64,000 nucleotides of DNA from Locusta migratoria (taxonomy: Eukaryota > Arthropoda > Insecta > Orthoptera > Acrididae): contig CM048747.1 of assembly GCA_026315105.1 (NCBI GenBank), positions 286,281,154-286,345,153 of the forward strand. Direction: 5' to 3'. Positions 11,230 through 21,486 of the stretch are shown here, one piece after another; within the stretch, counting starts at the first letter, position 1, and the number at the start of each line of letters is the position of its first letter. The position numbers and the translations under genes were made by a program. The notes under the pieces are model-generated. The model made no database searches, was not told the DNA's origin, and worked only from the letters and a program-made list of their open reading frames with translations.

Positions 11230-14200
11230 CTTGCGTATTATTAAAACATTGAGTGGTATAAGATATAGCCGCCCGCCTCCAAGCACAGTTATTTTAGTGC
11301 ATGACCTGCAGTTTATTCGGTCATAAGGCGCTGTGTAGGCGAGGTATTATCCTCACCGTGTATATGATAAGTTTTTATATCTCCTAATCAACCAGCATAA
11401 GCACAATTGTAATTCGTGGTTGTTTTATTTCTTTAACTCCAGCATAATGCATTTTATAATTTCCAAGTCAAGTACAAAATCACGTCGTCCAAATTATCAT
11501 ACATACTTCCGTAAAATGGTTAACGAGGTTTATAGTCTCGACGTCACACCTAGCGGCCCCTAGAACCACATTCAGTCGGCTTCAGTTTGGCGACTGGTAC
11601 ACATGACGGTTTGTCAGCTAAGGCGTTTCCGCACAACCACACAGGACGGAAATGCAACTTTTGACCCCCTGGTGGAGCTGATGAAGCCCACTACATTGAC
11701 GCCAACCTGTGAGTTCAACTTTTCTATTCTCATCGTACCGTAAATTCCCATAACCGTTGTCCTTAAGCACAACTGTAGTCCAAATTGGGTTTGAAGACTG
11801 TACGCAGTACCGTTTAGTGACAGCCGAGCGCTCCCATCGCTCTCGAAAGAATGTGGGAGTCTGCCGTCCACTGGCAGGATGATTAACTGCAAGGTCGCGC
11901 ACGGTATAGCATCACAGTAGTCATAGCGATAACGTGAAGACGCTCATTTTCAAATTAGTAGTGCAACTTTCTTTCGTACTGAGAGTACGAGTAGGAAATA
12001 GCGCTTTTGAATTCTCTTTATCTGTCTTTTAATATATTTAGAGTACATTATCTGAAGCTTGGTGGTTATCTGCTGATGTTACACGTGAGATATGTGCAAT
12101 AAAATTAAGATGTGTGAACCTGAGCAAATGTACGGTCCACTTTCCAAGATGGGTTTTAATTTTCAGATTCCCAAGAAGACGGTGATGATGATTGTGACGA
12201 TACTGCCGGTCCTCTCATCTCATTGTTATTGTACGATACCGTTTGCGTCGGATCCGGAATCGTGTGGTTCAATAGTGATACATTTTGCGTGTGAAGTTAT
12301 AAGCGAAATAGCCAGTCTAGGAATCAGTGTAGGACAGTGTCTCGGTGATACTGTGATAATTAATGAAATTTAAGAGATTTGCATAAGACGTTTCCAGACA
12401 GTTCTGTAAACAATAGTTTTGTCATTGTATGTTATTTCAATAAATAGACAGACGAATGGTAAAAACTTTTGTATCTACATAAAGACGTTAAAATAAATAA
12501 CATTGTATATATGTTAGGCTCATAAACAAGTTGTGTAGACCAGCTAATTGTGTAATTAATGTAATAGTCGAGATTTGAATTTTATAATTCTCTGTATATA
12601 TTGACTGACGTGAGATTTTGAACTTATTTTGAAAATTGCCAAGATAATTGATAGTTCAATATATGTTAGGAACATGTATGATGTACTCATTAACTAATTA
12701 ATTGACATTTAACATTGCCGTTTGTTGTCAACAGGAAGATCAGAGATTTCGACTTAAAAAAATACGTGCCATGTAAAATTATTGTATGTATAGTTTTCAA
12801 TTTATATTGTGGTTATTTTTGTGTACATGAAATTTTTTACGTGTATGCTTGTTAATTAGTATATTCAATTGTTATGAACAATGCATAATGTAAGGTCATT
12901 ATTGCCGATGTTATATATTTGCCTCACCGCCTTGCGTGGGGGAGTTCGAGTTTTGGCTTTTCCAAAGTGCACTGGAAGCTATGTCAGTCTGTTGTTTTGA
13001 AATGGAAGTACTACCGTTCTAATGCTTTGTATGTGTTCTGAATGTGTAATGTTTTGGTGGAGAAGCAGTTTGATTTCAAATTAAAGAAGGAGTGAAAAAT
13101 TGTACCTACGAGTATTTACTTCTACCACGACGCCCCAGGAGAATAATGTTGCAGCGAGCAGAACCCCCATACATCGGAATGTTGAAAAGCTGAGTATCTT
13201 GTTCGAAATTGGAAGTGGTAGAAAGGAACTGTAATTACTTAATAAGCTTGTGAATGTTTTAGGATACAGCATCGTTTGTATCAGATGACGATGATACCTT
13301 TTATTTGAACACATAAGAAATTTGCGACGGTGCAGTGAAGTTTGCTGATGCAACAGTAGTGTCCTTTCCTCAAGTGAGTGATGATGTGATAATTCAGAAT
13401 GAGTGGGGCGACGGTGGGGGTGGGAATACTGGCCTGGTGGTGTTCTGAACGTGCACAAATCATACACCACAGTTATTTGTATGGAGACAAGTGGGAATTT
13501 TTGCAAATGTCGAATTGTAAATTATACTTTAACGGTATAAATGACAGATATTGTATGCAAAATTAGTGTGACAGTGAAAGTCTCTTTGAAAAGGGATTTA
13601 TACAGTGTCCCAGAGCTAAAATACTAGTGGGGTGTCAAGTGTTAGGTTGTTTTTCTTATACCATTGTTTCAGATGTTGGAGACTTTTGAGAAATTGTGTC
13701 CTTTATATTTTGACTTCATTTTTCATTAAAATACTTTCTACGTCGTCATGAGTGTAAAAAGTAGTGAAAGAAATGGATAAAGTAACGGCATCATTGATCC
13801 ACCGTATAAAAATCATAGTGGACTATAGTTGGGCACATGCCATACAACAGTGTACCGCATTTTGACATGAAGTTTCACCTATATATTGACAGTGTTGAGT
13901 CCGACTCTCAAATAAATAAAAAACAAAACAAAAAATTGTGGCTTCGGAAATTATACAATAAGGTTACGCATTAAAATATGTCAAAAGTGGTATATAGTTG
14001 TGGGAAGTTACGGTACGTGGAAAAATCTGATTACATCATTCGTGCTTCTCAATAATTATTATAACATTTGTTTTAATGTAGGGATACTCGTCACATCGTT
14101 TAAACGACAAACCAGGCTAATAATGTTTACTAAACTGATATGCCAAGTTTTATTATTTTACTTGGAATAACACAAAGCGGATGGTCAACCGATTTTATTT

Positions 14201-14440
14201 CTGACGAACTGAGGGAAGTTGCTAGCGGTCGAACCTGACCATTAATTCAAGTTATCCAACCTAGGAATAATATACAAAACATTGCAAGTAATATAAAAGA
14301 TATTTATTGCAATAACTAGCCTACTGGCTTTCAACAAATTTCCATTTAACTTTCTGATAGGCAAATATTTTGGATTTTTGAATTTTTAATAAGTAACATT
14401 TTAATCTAAATATGCATTTTATTAAAACAATATTTATTTG
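11230..14440. other. Unassigned region with weak frames
   Basis: Open frames occur at 11614-11902 (-), 12092-12373 (+, 93 codons) and 13081-13506 (-, 141 codons), but none shows a recognisable domain, signal or neighbour support. The 13.0-13.5 kb part is somewhat less AT-rich and has splice-like strings such as tcaagtgagtgatg, which proves nothing alone. I see no repeat I can name. Confidence 0.35.
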
Positions 14441-14646
14441 TGCATTTATGTTACCTGGCAAGATTAGGGTCTTCAGGCCCTCTCTTGCACCTAACAAGGC
14501 TTACTGAAGGTGAATAATTTCTTTGTGCATTATAGACAGACACTGTATAGTACTAGTATTAAAGTAAAAAAAATACATATTATTAATAGAATGTAATTGT
14601 AACAATAATACTTACATAATGCTTAGAAAATTTATAAGAATCAAAA

Positions 14647-14678
<32 letters not shown>

Positions 14679-15070
14679 AATATTAGTGACAATAATAATA
14701 ATAATAATAATAATAATGACTTTGCAAAGTACAGTAAGCATGTTTCATATTGTAAATTTCAGCCCTATTACAATTTAGGAATGTCCTCGTTATGTTCTTA
14801 CAGATTGTGAGTTATTCACATCAAGCAGAGACATAAGACGATAGAATGTTGTGAGAGAGATATAAAAGAGATAGATTGGTTAGAGGAAGAGAAATTTAAT
14901 AGTAAGATTCAGAGCTATGATGGAGAGAAAGAACTGAGAGCAGTGTAACAATGGAGCTATGCTGTCGTTAATATGTGAATTTTGAGTTTCCTCTTGAATG
15001 TCTACTGTAAGACGTAGATCACGTGGCATACTGTTCCATAGTCGTATCGCTGAGATGGAGAACGACACGG
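14440..15070 (-). pseudogene. 3' end of a CR1/L2-like LINE
   Basis: On the minus strand, 15068-14950 reads SFSISAIRLWNSMPRDLR, the motif near the C-terminus of CR1/L2-type ORF2 proteins (usually xRLWNSLPxxLR). It is followed by a 3'-untranslated-like stretch down to about 14450 and by trinucleotide runs at 14648-14718. The 5' part is missing. Strand and family are inferred from the motif. Confidence 0.6.
14648..14718. repeat. Microsatellites (TGA)n and (AAT)n
   Basis: About eleven tga/gat units at 14648-14679 are followed by about nine aat units at 14691-14718. They make an artificial D-run and N-run frame that should not be called a gene. Confidence 0.95.
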
Positions 15071-15689
15071 AGAAATATTTAGTGGAAACAAATTTTGTCC
15101 GTCACAGTTGCACAATTTTGGAGTTAGTGACTAGTTTCGGAGTCAATCGTCCATTAACAAACCGTTGGCCTACAAAAAGAGAGTTACAAGCATTAAGTTA
15201 CACTGTCCATATTAAAAATCATAAAACCAGCAGTTGGTATTGATGCTAGAAAAGTCGCATTTGCAGGTTTACCTTTTTCCAACCGTAATAATACAATGCA
15301 TGAAGCAAACGGCTGATAAAATCTTGTACATTATCCACTGTTAATACATGTAACTAATTACATCAAAATTTAATATCAGTTAAACAGTTGATGCATCCAC
15401 GGACCTCCAACCTACTACCAATAATGAACACGGAGTCAGAAAGTATCGTTCTTGTTAAACACAGCTAGCTCTTCACTCACATAACTAACTAGGGCCGGGC
15501 AGGCCGGTTTAAGGCACAAGCGACACAAGCTGAAGTGGGCGCTGGAGATGTCCAAGTGGAACAATGAGAAAAACAATAAATAAATAAGAGGAAATTGTTT
15601 GACATAAACATGTAATAGTTTCCTTTGTAGACACGCTATATGTCATGATTTATTGTATCTTCCGTCTAAGTAATAACTGTGTAAAATGA

Positions 15690-15830
15690 CATCAAATTCT
15701 GTTTTGCCGCATGAGCCGAGAGGATTGCCTCATTGTCTGAGGTCCCGGTCCCGGATTACGCGCCCACACTCGCCGGATGTTAGTTCTTCTGGCAGGAGTC
15801 TCGTCTCATCACAAACAGGTACACGAATCA
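15690..15830 (+). repeat. Possible decayed SINE head
   Basis: The string gcatgagccgagaggattgcc resembles an A-box region and 'ggtcccggtcccggatt' a degenerate B-box. No family A tail follows, so this is either another family or an old fragment. Confidence 0.3.
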
Positions 15831-16134
15831 TACAATTATAGTTGTCAGTGAGTTCAATCTACCAGTCGTATGTTGGCCAAAATAAAATAAAAATAATAAT
15901 AAAAAAAATCACAGTGTAGATACATCTTCCGAAATTGTTCTAACTATTTTTTAACTAATTTGAACACTTAGTTCACAATTCCATTCAAATTCTAAATGGT
16001 TTCAAAAACACACTTGACCTCTTAGCCACAAACACTCGACATCACGACAGATACAGGGATTATTGAACCCAAAGTTGTAGCGAGGCTCAATTCCTTAACA
16101 AAGATATACTCCAAAACTAAACGCTAAATATATC

Positions 16135-16907
16135 TTAAAAATGCTCAGTAAGGGTTATTTCAGCTAGAATAACTAGGGACTAAAGGGGTGTGGTATGGAA
16201 ATTAATGGAACGCTTTATATGATAAAACTCACCATAGCAGCAGAGGAGTCGCTGTCGCGGCAGGTCCACGTTTACAAATGGTAGTATTCTTAATAACTAC
16301 GGAACATAAATGCGACCGTTAAACAGAGCGGTATGGGAAGAGTTACGCCTGCGAGAATGAGCGGCTAGAGATGTTTGTGACGTGACAAGATTCATTCCCT
16401 CACGTCACAAACATCTCTAGCCGCTCATTCTCGCAGGCGTAACTCTTCCCATACCGCTCTGTTTAACGGTCGCATTTATGTTCCGTAGTTATTAAGAATA
16501 CCAGCATTTGTAAACGTGGACCTGCCGCAACAGCGACTCCTCTGCTGCTATGGTGAGTTTTATCATATAAAGCGTTCCATTAATTTCCATACCACACCCC
16601 TTTAGTCCCTAGTTATTCTAGCTGAAATAACCCTTACGTACTGTGTACGTTTACCTCTTTGCAGGCGCCCAATAACACAAATTGTTAAGATACCTCCTAC
16701 ACAGTAATAGATAGTTCTGTGGCTCCATCTCCGCCCAAGTAAGTCTGAATTTTCAAATTTACTCACCTTAGCCACATTAGATTCGCTGCGCGCCAGGTAC
16801 ACGGACGGTAACAAAATATTTGTCTTTTTCCAGTCTGACGATGCGCTAACAGCGCGAAACGCGTTATTGGAGAATAAAATACTGCAACAGAGACTGAGCA
16901 TTTTTAA
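16135..16907. mobile_element. TTAA-flanked inverted-repeat element containing a giant palindrome
   Basis: TTAA at 16135-16138 and TTAA at 16904-16907 bound an element whose ends AAATGCTCAGT and ACTGAGCATTT are perfect 11-bp inverted repeats. A TTAA duplication is typical of piggyBac-type integration, though the usual CCC start is absent. Inside, 16148-16637 is a near-perfect palindrome, while 16638-16894 is unique to the right side, so the right arm either gained or the left arm lost about 257 bp. No transposase is encoded; a minus-strand frame at 16602-16901 has no recognised domain. Confidence 0.65.
16148..16637. repeat. 490-bp palindrome, 237-bp arms, 16-bp loop
   Basis: The left arm 16148-16384 and right arm 16401-16637 pair in strict register around position 16392.5, with no gaps and only about three mismatches that I could find. 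The 16-bp spacer is 16385-16400. Such an arm pair can extrude as a cruciform or fold as one hairpin transcript. Confidence 0.93.
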
Positions 16908-17039
16908 TATTCAACACTGTTGCTGCACCAGTCGCCACCACAACCATCATGGAATGGAATGAAATGTCTAAATATATCTATTTAAAAATGCACATAAAAA
17001 TTCGGTTGACATCTTCTTAGGAGACAGTCTCCATTTCTT

Positions 17040-17560
17040 CTAAACTAACTACGTAAGTGAACACCTTATGTGGCTTACATTCAAAGAAATAGTATCGACA
17101 GCACTCGATGGATTCATACCAAATTAATAAGAGACTGAACAGACAACCATGGTACATAGAACAGAACAGAAAGCTGATACAGGAAATTTAGACGAACGCA
17201 AAATCCACAAGATTGTCGAAGTTTCACCGAAGCTCGAAATTTTGCGCGGACTTCAATGCGAGATTCATTTAATAGTTTTCACAACGAAACTCTTTCTAGA
17301 AATGTGGTGGAAAATTCAAAGAGATTCTCGTCCTACGTTACGTACACCAGTGGAAAGACTAAGTCAGTGCCTTTACTGCCCGACAGCGACGGTAATGTTA
17401 TTGATGACAGTGAGTTACCGTACTAAATGCAGTTTTCAGAAATTCTTCCACCAAAGAATACGAAGTAAATATTCCACAATTAGTAATGAGAACAGCTGCA
17501 AACATAACATTGGACTTTATAATCTTGGTGCTGCATAGTAAATCACACTATCAAATACGT
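17040..17560 (+). pseudogene. CR1/L2-like LINE fragment
   Basis: The segment is a diverged copy of the family at 9.6-10.0 kb. It reads LTFKEIVSTALDGFIPN, then a region with many stops, then SSYVTYTSGKT..LLPDSDGNVIDDSELPY, the linker leading to the RT domain. It is truncated before any catalytic motif and cannot encode an active protein. Confidence 0.65.
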
Positions 17561-18257
17561 GATGTTGCAGAGATATCTTAACTGTCAGACGAAATGACCA
17601 AATACGTTTTCCAAATGTCTCTAATGTAGGCCTATAAGAAAAATGCGTCCAATACATTTGTTTCTAATATTCTTTTGTAAGAATTATTTTTAAATAATAA
17701 GCTCCTTGCCTAGTTTCAATTGCTTTTAATGACCTGTTTGAAGATTATCAACAACGTGATAAGGTATTTTAATTTTTAAGCACTGCATCTAAATGTACTT
17801 AATGAGATTTATATCTACTGTAAACTTATTTCTACACTTGTCTAATTTTGGAAATATGGAAATAATTTCAACACTATAGCTGCCGAAATTGCCAACCTTA
17901 GGAACAGAACTGTTTTAGGGTGACTATTTTAAGTGCAATTCAAAGGTTCAAATTTTTAAAACCTAAAGCATACCTTATCAGTTTAACAAAATATGAAATT
18001 TTTAGGTACTAGCTGTGGCTCTGAAGTTTCAAGAAATAACTTCAGAACTCACACTTATTTAATAGTACGGCCATAATATTAAAAGATGCTCTTTTGCTCT
18101 TACCAAAATAGGAAATTGCGAATTGAAAAGCGGTAGACGCAACTGTAAATTCTGATTGTAGGAGGATATGAGAGATTTTTTAATGTTTTTGCTTCGTTGA
18201 TCCAATTGTCACTGCTTATTGATTAAACGCTAGTGAACCGAACGGGGACAAGCTAAA
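17560..18257. other. Unassigned AT-rich spacer
   Basis: I see no gene, recognisable repeat or RNA in this stretch. Confidence 0.4.
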
Positions 18258-18466
18258 AACAATGTTCAAATGTTTGTGAAACTTATGGGACTTAACAGCG
18301 GGATTATCAGTCCCTAAATTTTCAAACTATTTATAAACTAACTTATACTAAAGACAGCACAAACATCCAAGCCCGAGGGGGGATTCAAACCCCCGACAGG
18401 GAACAGCCTCGCATATCGCAGCATAGCGCCTCTAATGCGCTCAGCCACTCCGCCGCGTCACGAGAT
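18258..18466 (-). mobile_element. SINE family A copy
   Basis: Read on the minus strand, this has the A-box region near 18450, B-box complement 'ggattcaaacccccgac' near 18382, and the family tail near 18280-18320. It closely matches the copy at 11.0-11.2 kb. I found no clear target-site duplication. Confidence 0.82.
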
Positions 18467-18884
18467 AACGTACAGTATGTTGAAACAATTAGAACCACGA
18501 TCGAATGAGGTCCTCCTTCAGTTTTTTAATCAAATTTGGCTGACGAGGTTTTTAAAGCTTGTGGAAAGAATCTATTTTAAACCGTATTTTAAAATCACGG
18601 TAAGATCGGACTGACTGTGGTAGTTATCATAATATTAACCTCACCAGCTGTGTAGAAAAGACATTGAAGCGTATGAGGTCAGACAATTTCCATTCTGTGA
18701 TTTTGTAAAATTTTACATAATTGTCAATCAAGTTGATTATCACTTAAATGAAATAAATATCGATCTGTTACTTGCTTACTACTTAACACTACCACTCCTG
18801 TTAGTTAATTATTACTTGAATTTTTTTTCAGTCAGTTTCAAATAACTGTTAATCATTGAATGTGTCATTATCTCTAAATAAAGT

Positions 18885-19350
18885 CGCTATGCCTCGATGC
18901 GTGAGGCCGTTTCCCGTCGGGTGTTCGAGTGCCCCCCCCCCCCCCTAGAGCTTGGATATTTGTCTTGTCTCTAGTATAAGATAGATCATAAGTGTGCGCC
19001 TCGGTTGCACAGTGGTAGAGTGCCGATCCCCGCCAGGTCCTGGGATTTTTATCTGTCACTTTCCACTTCTTTCACCTCTGGCAGTATTGCTCATGTGAAA
19101 AATACCGAGTAGCACCGTGGTTCGGAACCCACGCTAAACTGTAGGTCCCCCTATAATAGGCTGTGTAAGTCAGTTCGAAGGTCGGCAACAGCATACCACC
19201 TCCAAACAGGACCATGCCTACTAAAGCACTGTGGTGTTCAAACCAATCTTCGGATTGTTGACTGCTTTACCTTAGATCATAAGTAGTTTGTAAGTTTAGG
19301 AACTGATGACCACGCAGTTAAGTCCCATAAGCTTAACAAACATTTGAAAA
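18885..19350 (+). mobile_element. SINE family A copy split by another SINE
   Basis: The left half (18885-18993) has the head 'gatgcgtgaggccgtttcccgtcgg' and a B-box degraded by a C-run. The right half (19273-19350) has the tail 'gtagtttgtaagtttaggaactgatgac'. The two halves are separated by a 279-bp insert flanked by a direct repeat; removing it restores a continuous family A SINE. Confidence 0.78.
18994..19272 (+). mobile_element. Second tRNA-derived SINE nested in family A
   Basis: The insert begins gtgcgcctcggttgcacag followed by tggtagagtgccg, an A-box-like tRNA head with some likeness to glycine tRNA. The direct repeat TAGATCATAAGT at 18982-18993 and 19273-19284 is a 12-bp target-site duplication. 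Its body differs from family A, so it is a separate SINE. Confidence 0.75.
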
Positions 19351-19559
19351 ACATCGTAATCTCGTCGTGACCAGGAGCAGTATCACCAACTTCTGACAAT
19401 GTAGACTAGCTCCCACTGTGAGAAAGGCTGATTATATTCCTCAATATTGGTTGATCGGAAATCAAAATACCAACCCTCTCTCGCATTGCCCAGTACTGAC
19501 GGAAGGTTGTAATGGTTTTGTACGATTCTCTCATTACCTGCGCCCTTTTACAGCTGCTA

Positions 19560-19839
19560 CTGGTGGTCGCGAGTTCCAACTCGAGATCCTCATCAGCGCA
19601 TCAGGCATTCCTCGCTAACGGAGGACATTTTGGACATGTCTTGTAACAAAGTGTTTGAAGTCACGCTGGTACGTTCTGTTGCTGTGTGTTTCCATTCCCT
19701 GATTAATGTGATTTGAAGAGAAGTAATAAAATGAGCTCTAACATGGAAATTAAGCGTCTCCAGACACATGTCCACATAACATATTTTCTTTCTTTGTTTC
19801 CTGAAAGTCTGGCCGTTCCTTTTTGTAACACCCTGTATA
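19560..19839 (+). pseudogene. Mariner/Tc1-superfamily element, 3' remnant
   Basis: The sequence around 19600-19640 resembles the final codons of a mariner-like transposase (family consensus ends NGGHFEHLL; here about TEDILDMS, decayed). It is followed by an untranslated stretch and ends at 19839 with aacaccctgtata, i.e. a CACCCTGTA inverted end on a TA target. Only the 3' end is present, with no catalytic DDE/D residue. The next bases pass directly into a LINE fragment. Confidence 0.6.
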
Positions 19840-20190
19840 TTAATAATTTGCATTCTATATTCATGATTTCTGCTGATAATACAAGTATAGTAATCACTCC
19901 CAACAAAAATGTGTTAACTGATGAAATTGTATGTATTGTGTTTCAGAAAATTATTAAGTAGTTTTCTGCAAATGGACTCGTATTAAACTTTGATAAAACA
20001 CAATAGATAAGGTTCCATATGGTAAATGGCATGACACCATTAATAAGTATAGTCTGTGAACAGAGGTCTATAGTTAAGGTAGAACATGCTGTGTGCATTG
20101 ATGAGAAATTGAACTAGAAGCAACACTTTGGTGATCTACTGAAATGTTTAGGTTCAGCATCTTATGCTAGTAAGGTTATTGCAAATTTTG
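19840..20190 (+). pseudogene. LINE reverse-transcriptase fragment
   Basis: The plus strand reads YINNLHSIFMISADNTS, then FSANGLVLNFDKTQ, the palm-to-thumb part of a Jockey/CR1-type RT (family consensus YINDLP..FADDTS and NGLxLNxxKTxx). The catalytic ADD reads ADN, so it is inactive. A mariner-like end bounds it on the left and a truncated Gypsy LTR on the right. Confidence 0.72.
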
Positions 20191-20197
20191 GCAACAA

Positions 20198-20412
20198 AGT
20201 ACAGACTGACTCCTGCTTGGAGTGCTCCACTATTTATACAGAGAAGTAATTTTCCAGAACCCACAAGTACATCAAACATAAGAAACATGTTGAACATTCT
20301 AGAAATTGTAAATACAAATAATTTTTTTCTGCACATGGTGGGATTCAAACTGGTGACCGCAATCTGCTATGCCAACCACTGCACCATGCATGCCGTTGAA
20401 AGACACGTGGCA
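20198..20412 (-). repeat. Gypsy 3' LTR, truncated
   Basis: This segment matches 25730-25957 over its whole length, including 'agtacagactgactcctgc' and 'aatctgctatgc'. In element orientation (minus) it starts TGCCACGTG at 20412, directly after a purine tract AGGAAAGAAAGCAA (20413-20426) that fits a polypurine tract. About 106 bp of the opposite end, present in the other LTR, is missing here. Confidence 0.78.
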
Positions 20413-21153
20413 TTGCTTTCTTTCCTGAAAGAACAGTGACTCGTTGTTAGGTTCCCTTTGCAGCCAGCTGCAGAGTTCTGGATCTTGTCATGGGTTCTTT
20501 GTATGGCAGTTCTGGAGAATCCTTCCATTCTGCCTGCATGCCCTTATTATGGTGATGATGACTGGTGCGAGACCATCCTGTCGTGGCTTCGTCATTACCA
20601 AAACGGTCTACAGAGTCCTTGAACAAGAGGCCATTTGTCATTTGTGATCATGCCAAGGCTTCATAGGGAGGACATGCACAATGTCACTTCATTTTTGTTG
20701 TTTTGAGGATGGCTCATAATCCTCAACTTCGTATATGACGTCTGACAGGTGGCGTATGACATGGTACGGACCAAAGTATTGCTTCAGTAACTTTTCCAAT
20801 AGCCCAACTTTCCGTACAGGACTAAAATCCATACCAGATCTCCTGGGCTGTACACAACAGGTCGGTGCTTGTCGTTATACTGCTGATGGTCCTTCTCCCG
20901 GGTGTCCAGTGTACATATGCGGGTCAGCTGTCATGCTTCTTCGACTCTGGTGATGAGCTGTTTCACAAATCGTTAAAATGGGAACAGCATATACATTGTC
21001 GTCTCAGCTTCACAATCATGGAGGATGAAAAGCGGCGTGAAGCCTGTGGCATCTTGCCTTCCTGTATTATAATCAAATGTCACGACTGGCAGTAATGTAT
21101 CCGCTCAACATCGACGTACATCAACAGCATAACTACTAATGTCTTGTTAAAAC

Positions 21154-21486
21154 AAATAATATATTTCCTTGAGACAACATTGTCTTGTTATACCAGAGGT
21201 ATTAAATATAAGGAGAGGCATTGAATTAAAATTTTTGCTGGGATGCTATTCCAATATAGGAGAGCCCAGGTAATTTGATACGCATTTCACAGGGAACATT
21301 GCGGTAGAATTAAAGTATGTGGAGTCGAGGGAGACGTGCTTTAAGGCAGTCCGTGTAGTCGCTTTGGCTGCAACGTTGTGTTAGCTGAGTGGTCTAAAGC
21401 GTCTACCTAGTAAGTAGGAGGTCCTGGATTCGAATCCCGGCCACAGCACAAATTTTAATTCAATGCCTCTTCTTATATTTAATATT
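21154..21486 (+). mobile_element. tRNA-derived element inserted in the Gypsy integrase
   Basis: A 333-bp insert is flanked by the 10-bp direct repeat TTGTTAAAAC (21144-21153 and 21487-21496). Removing the insert and one repeat restores a continuous integrase reading across KTLVVM. The insert has an internal inverted repeat: about 21198-21240 pairs with 21448-21486 (core attgaattaaaattt). It contains a cloverleaf-like tRNA. A duplication of this length suggests LINE-assisted retroposition, while the inverted repeat is more MITE-like, so its class is unsettled. Confidence 0.75.
21375..21448 (+). tRNA. tRNA-Thr(AGT)-like sequence, probably SINE-borne pseudogene
   Basis: A 74-nt cloverleaf can be drawn. 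Acceptor 21375-21381 pairs with 21441-21447 (one mismatch, one G-T). The D arm starts at 21384. Anticodon stem 21402-21406/21414-21418 encloses loop ctagtaa, with anticodon AGT at 21409-21411. A 5-nt variable loop follows. T arm 21424-21428/21436-21440 holds loop ttcgaat, with one A-C mismatch. Box A- and B-like sequences are present. Mismatches and the position inside a repeat with target duplication argue against a functional gene. Confidence 0.55.

Noticed and set aside
11614..11902. Overlapping 92- and 94-codon minus-strand frames
   Set aside because: Two long overlapping frames on one strand suggest locally stop-poor composition rather than coding.
12092..12373. 93-codon plus-strand frame as a possible small gene
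   Set aside because: There is no domain, no recognisable homolog and no promoter or splice context that distinguishes it from chance.
13081..13506. 141-codon minus-strand frame as a gene
   Set aside because: It is rich in His, Ser and Leu without a recognisable fold, and an overlapping frame covers the same strand. I found no supporting signals.
14619..14810. 63-codon frame with long Asp and Asn runs
   Set aside because: It is the translation of (TGA)n and (AAT)n microsatellites and has no other content.
21375..21448. Functional tRNA-Thr gene
   Set aside because: The stems contain mismatches and the sequence sits inside a repeat with a target-site duplication, so it is kept only as a tRNA-like pseudogene.
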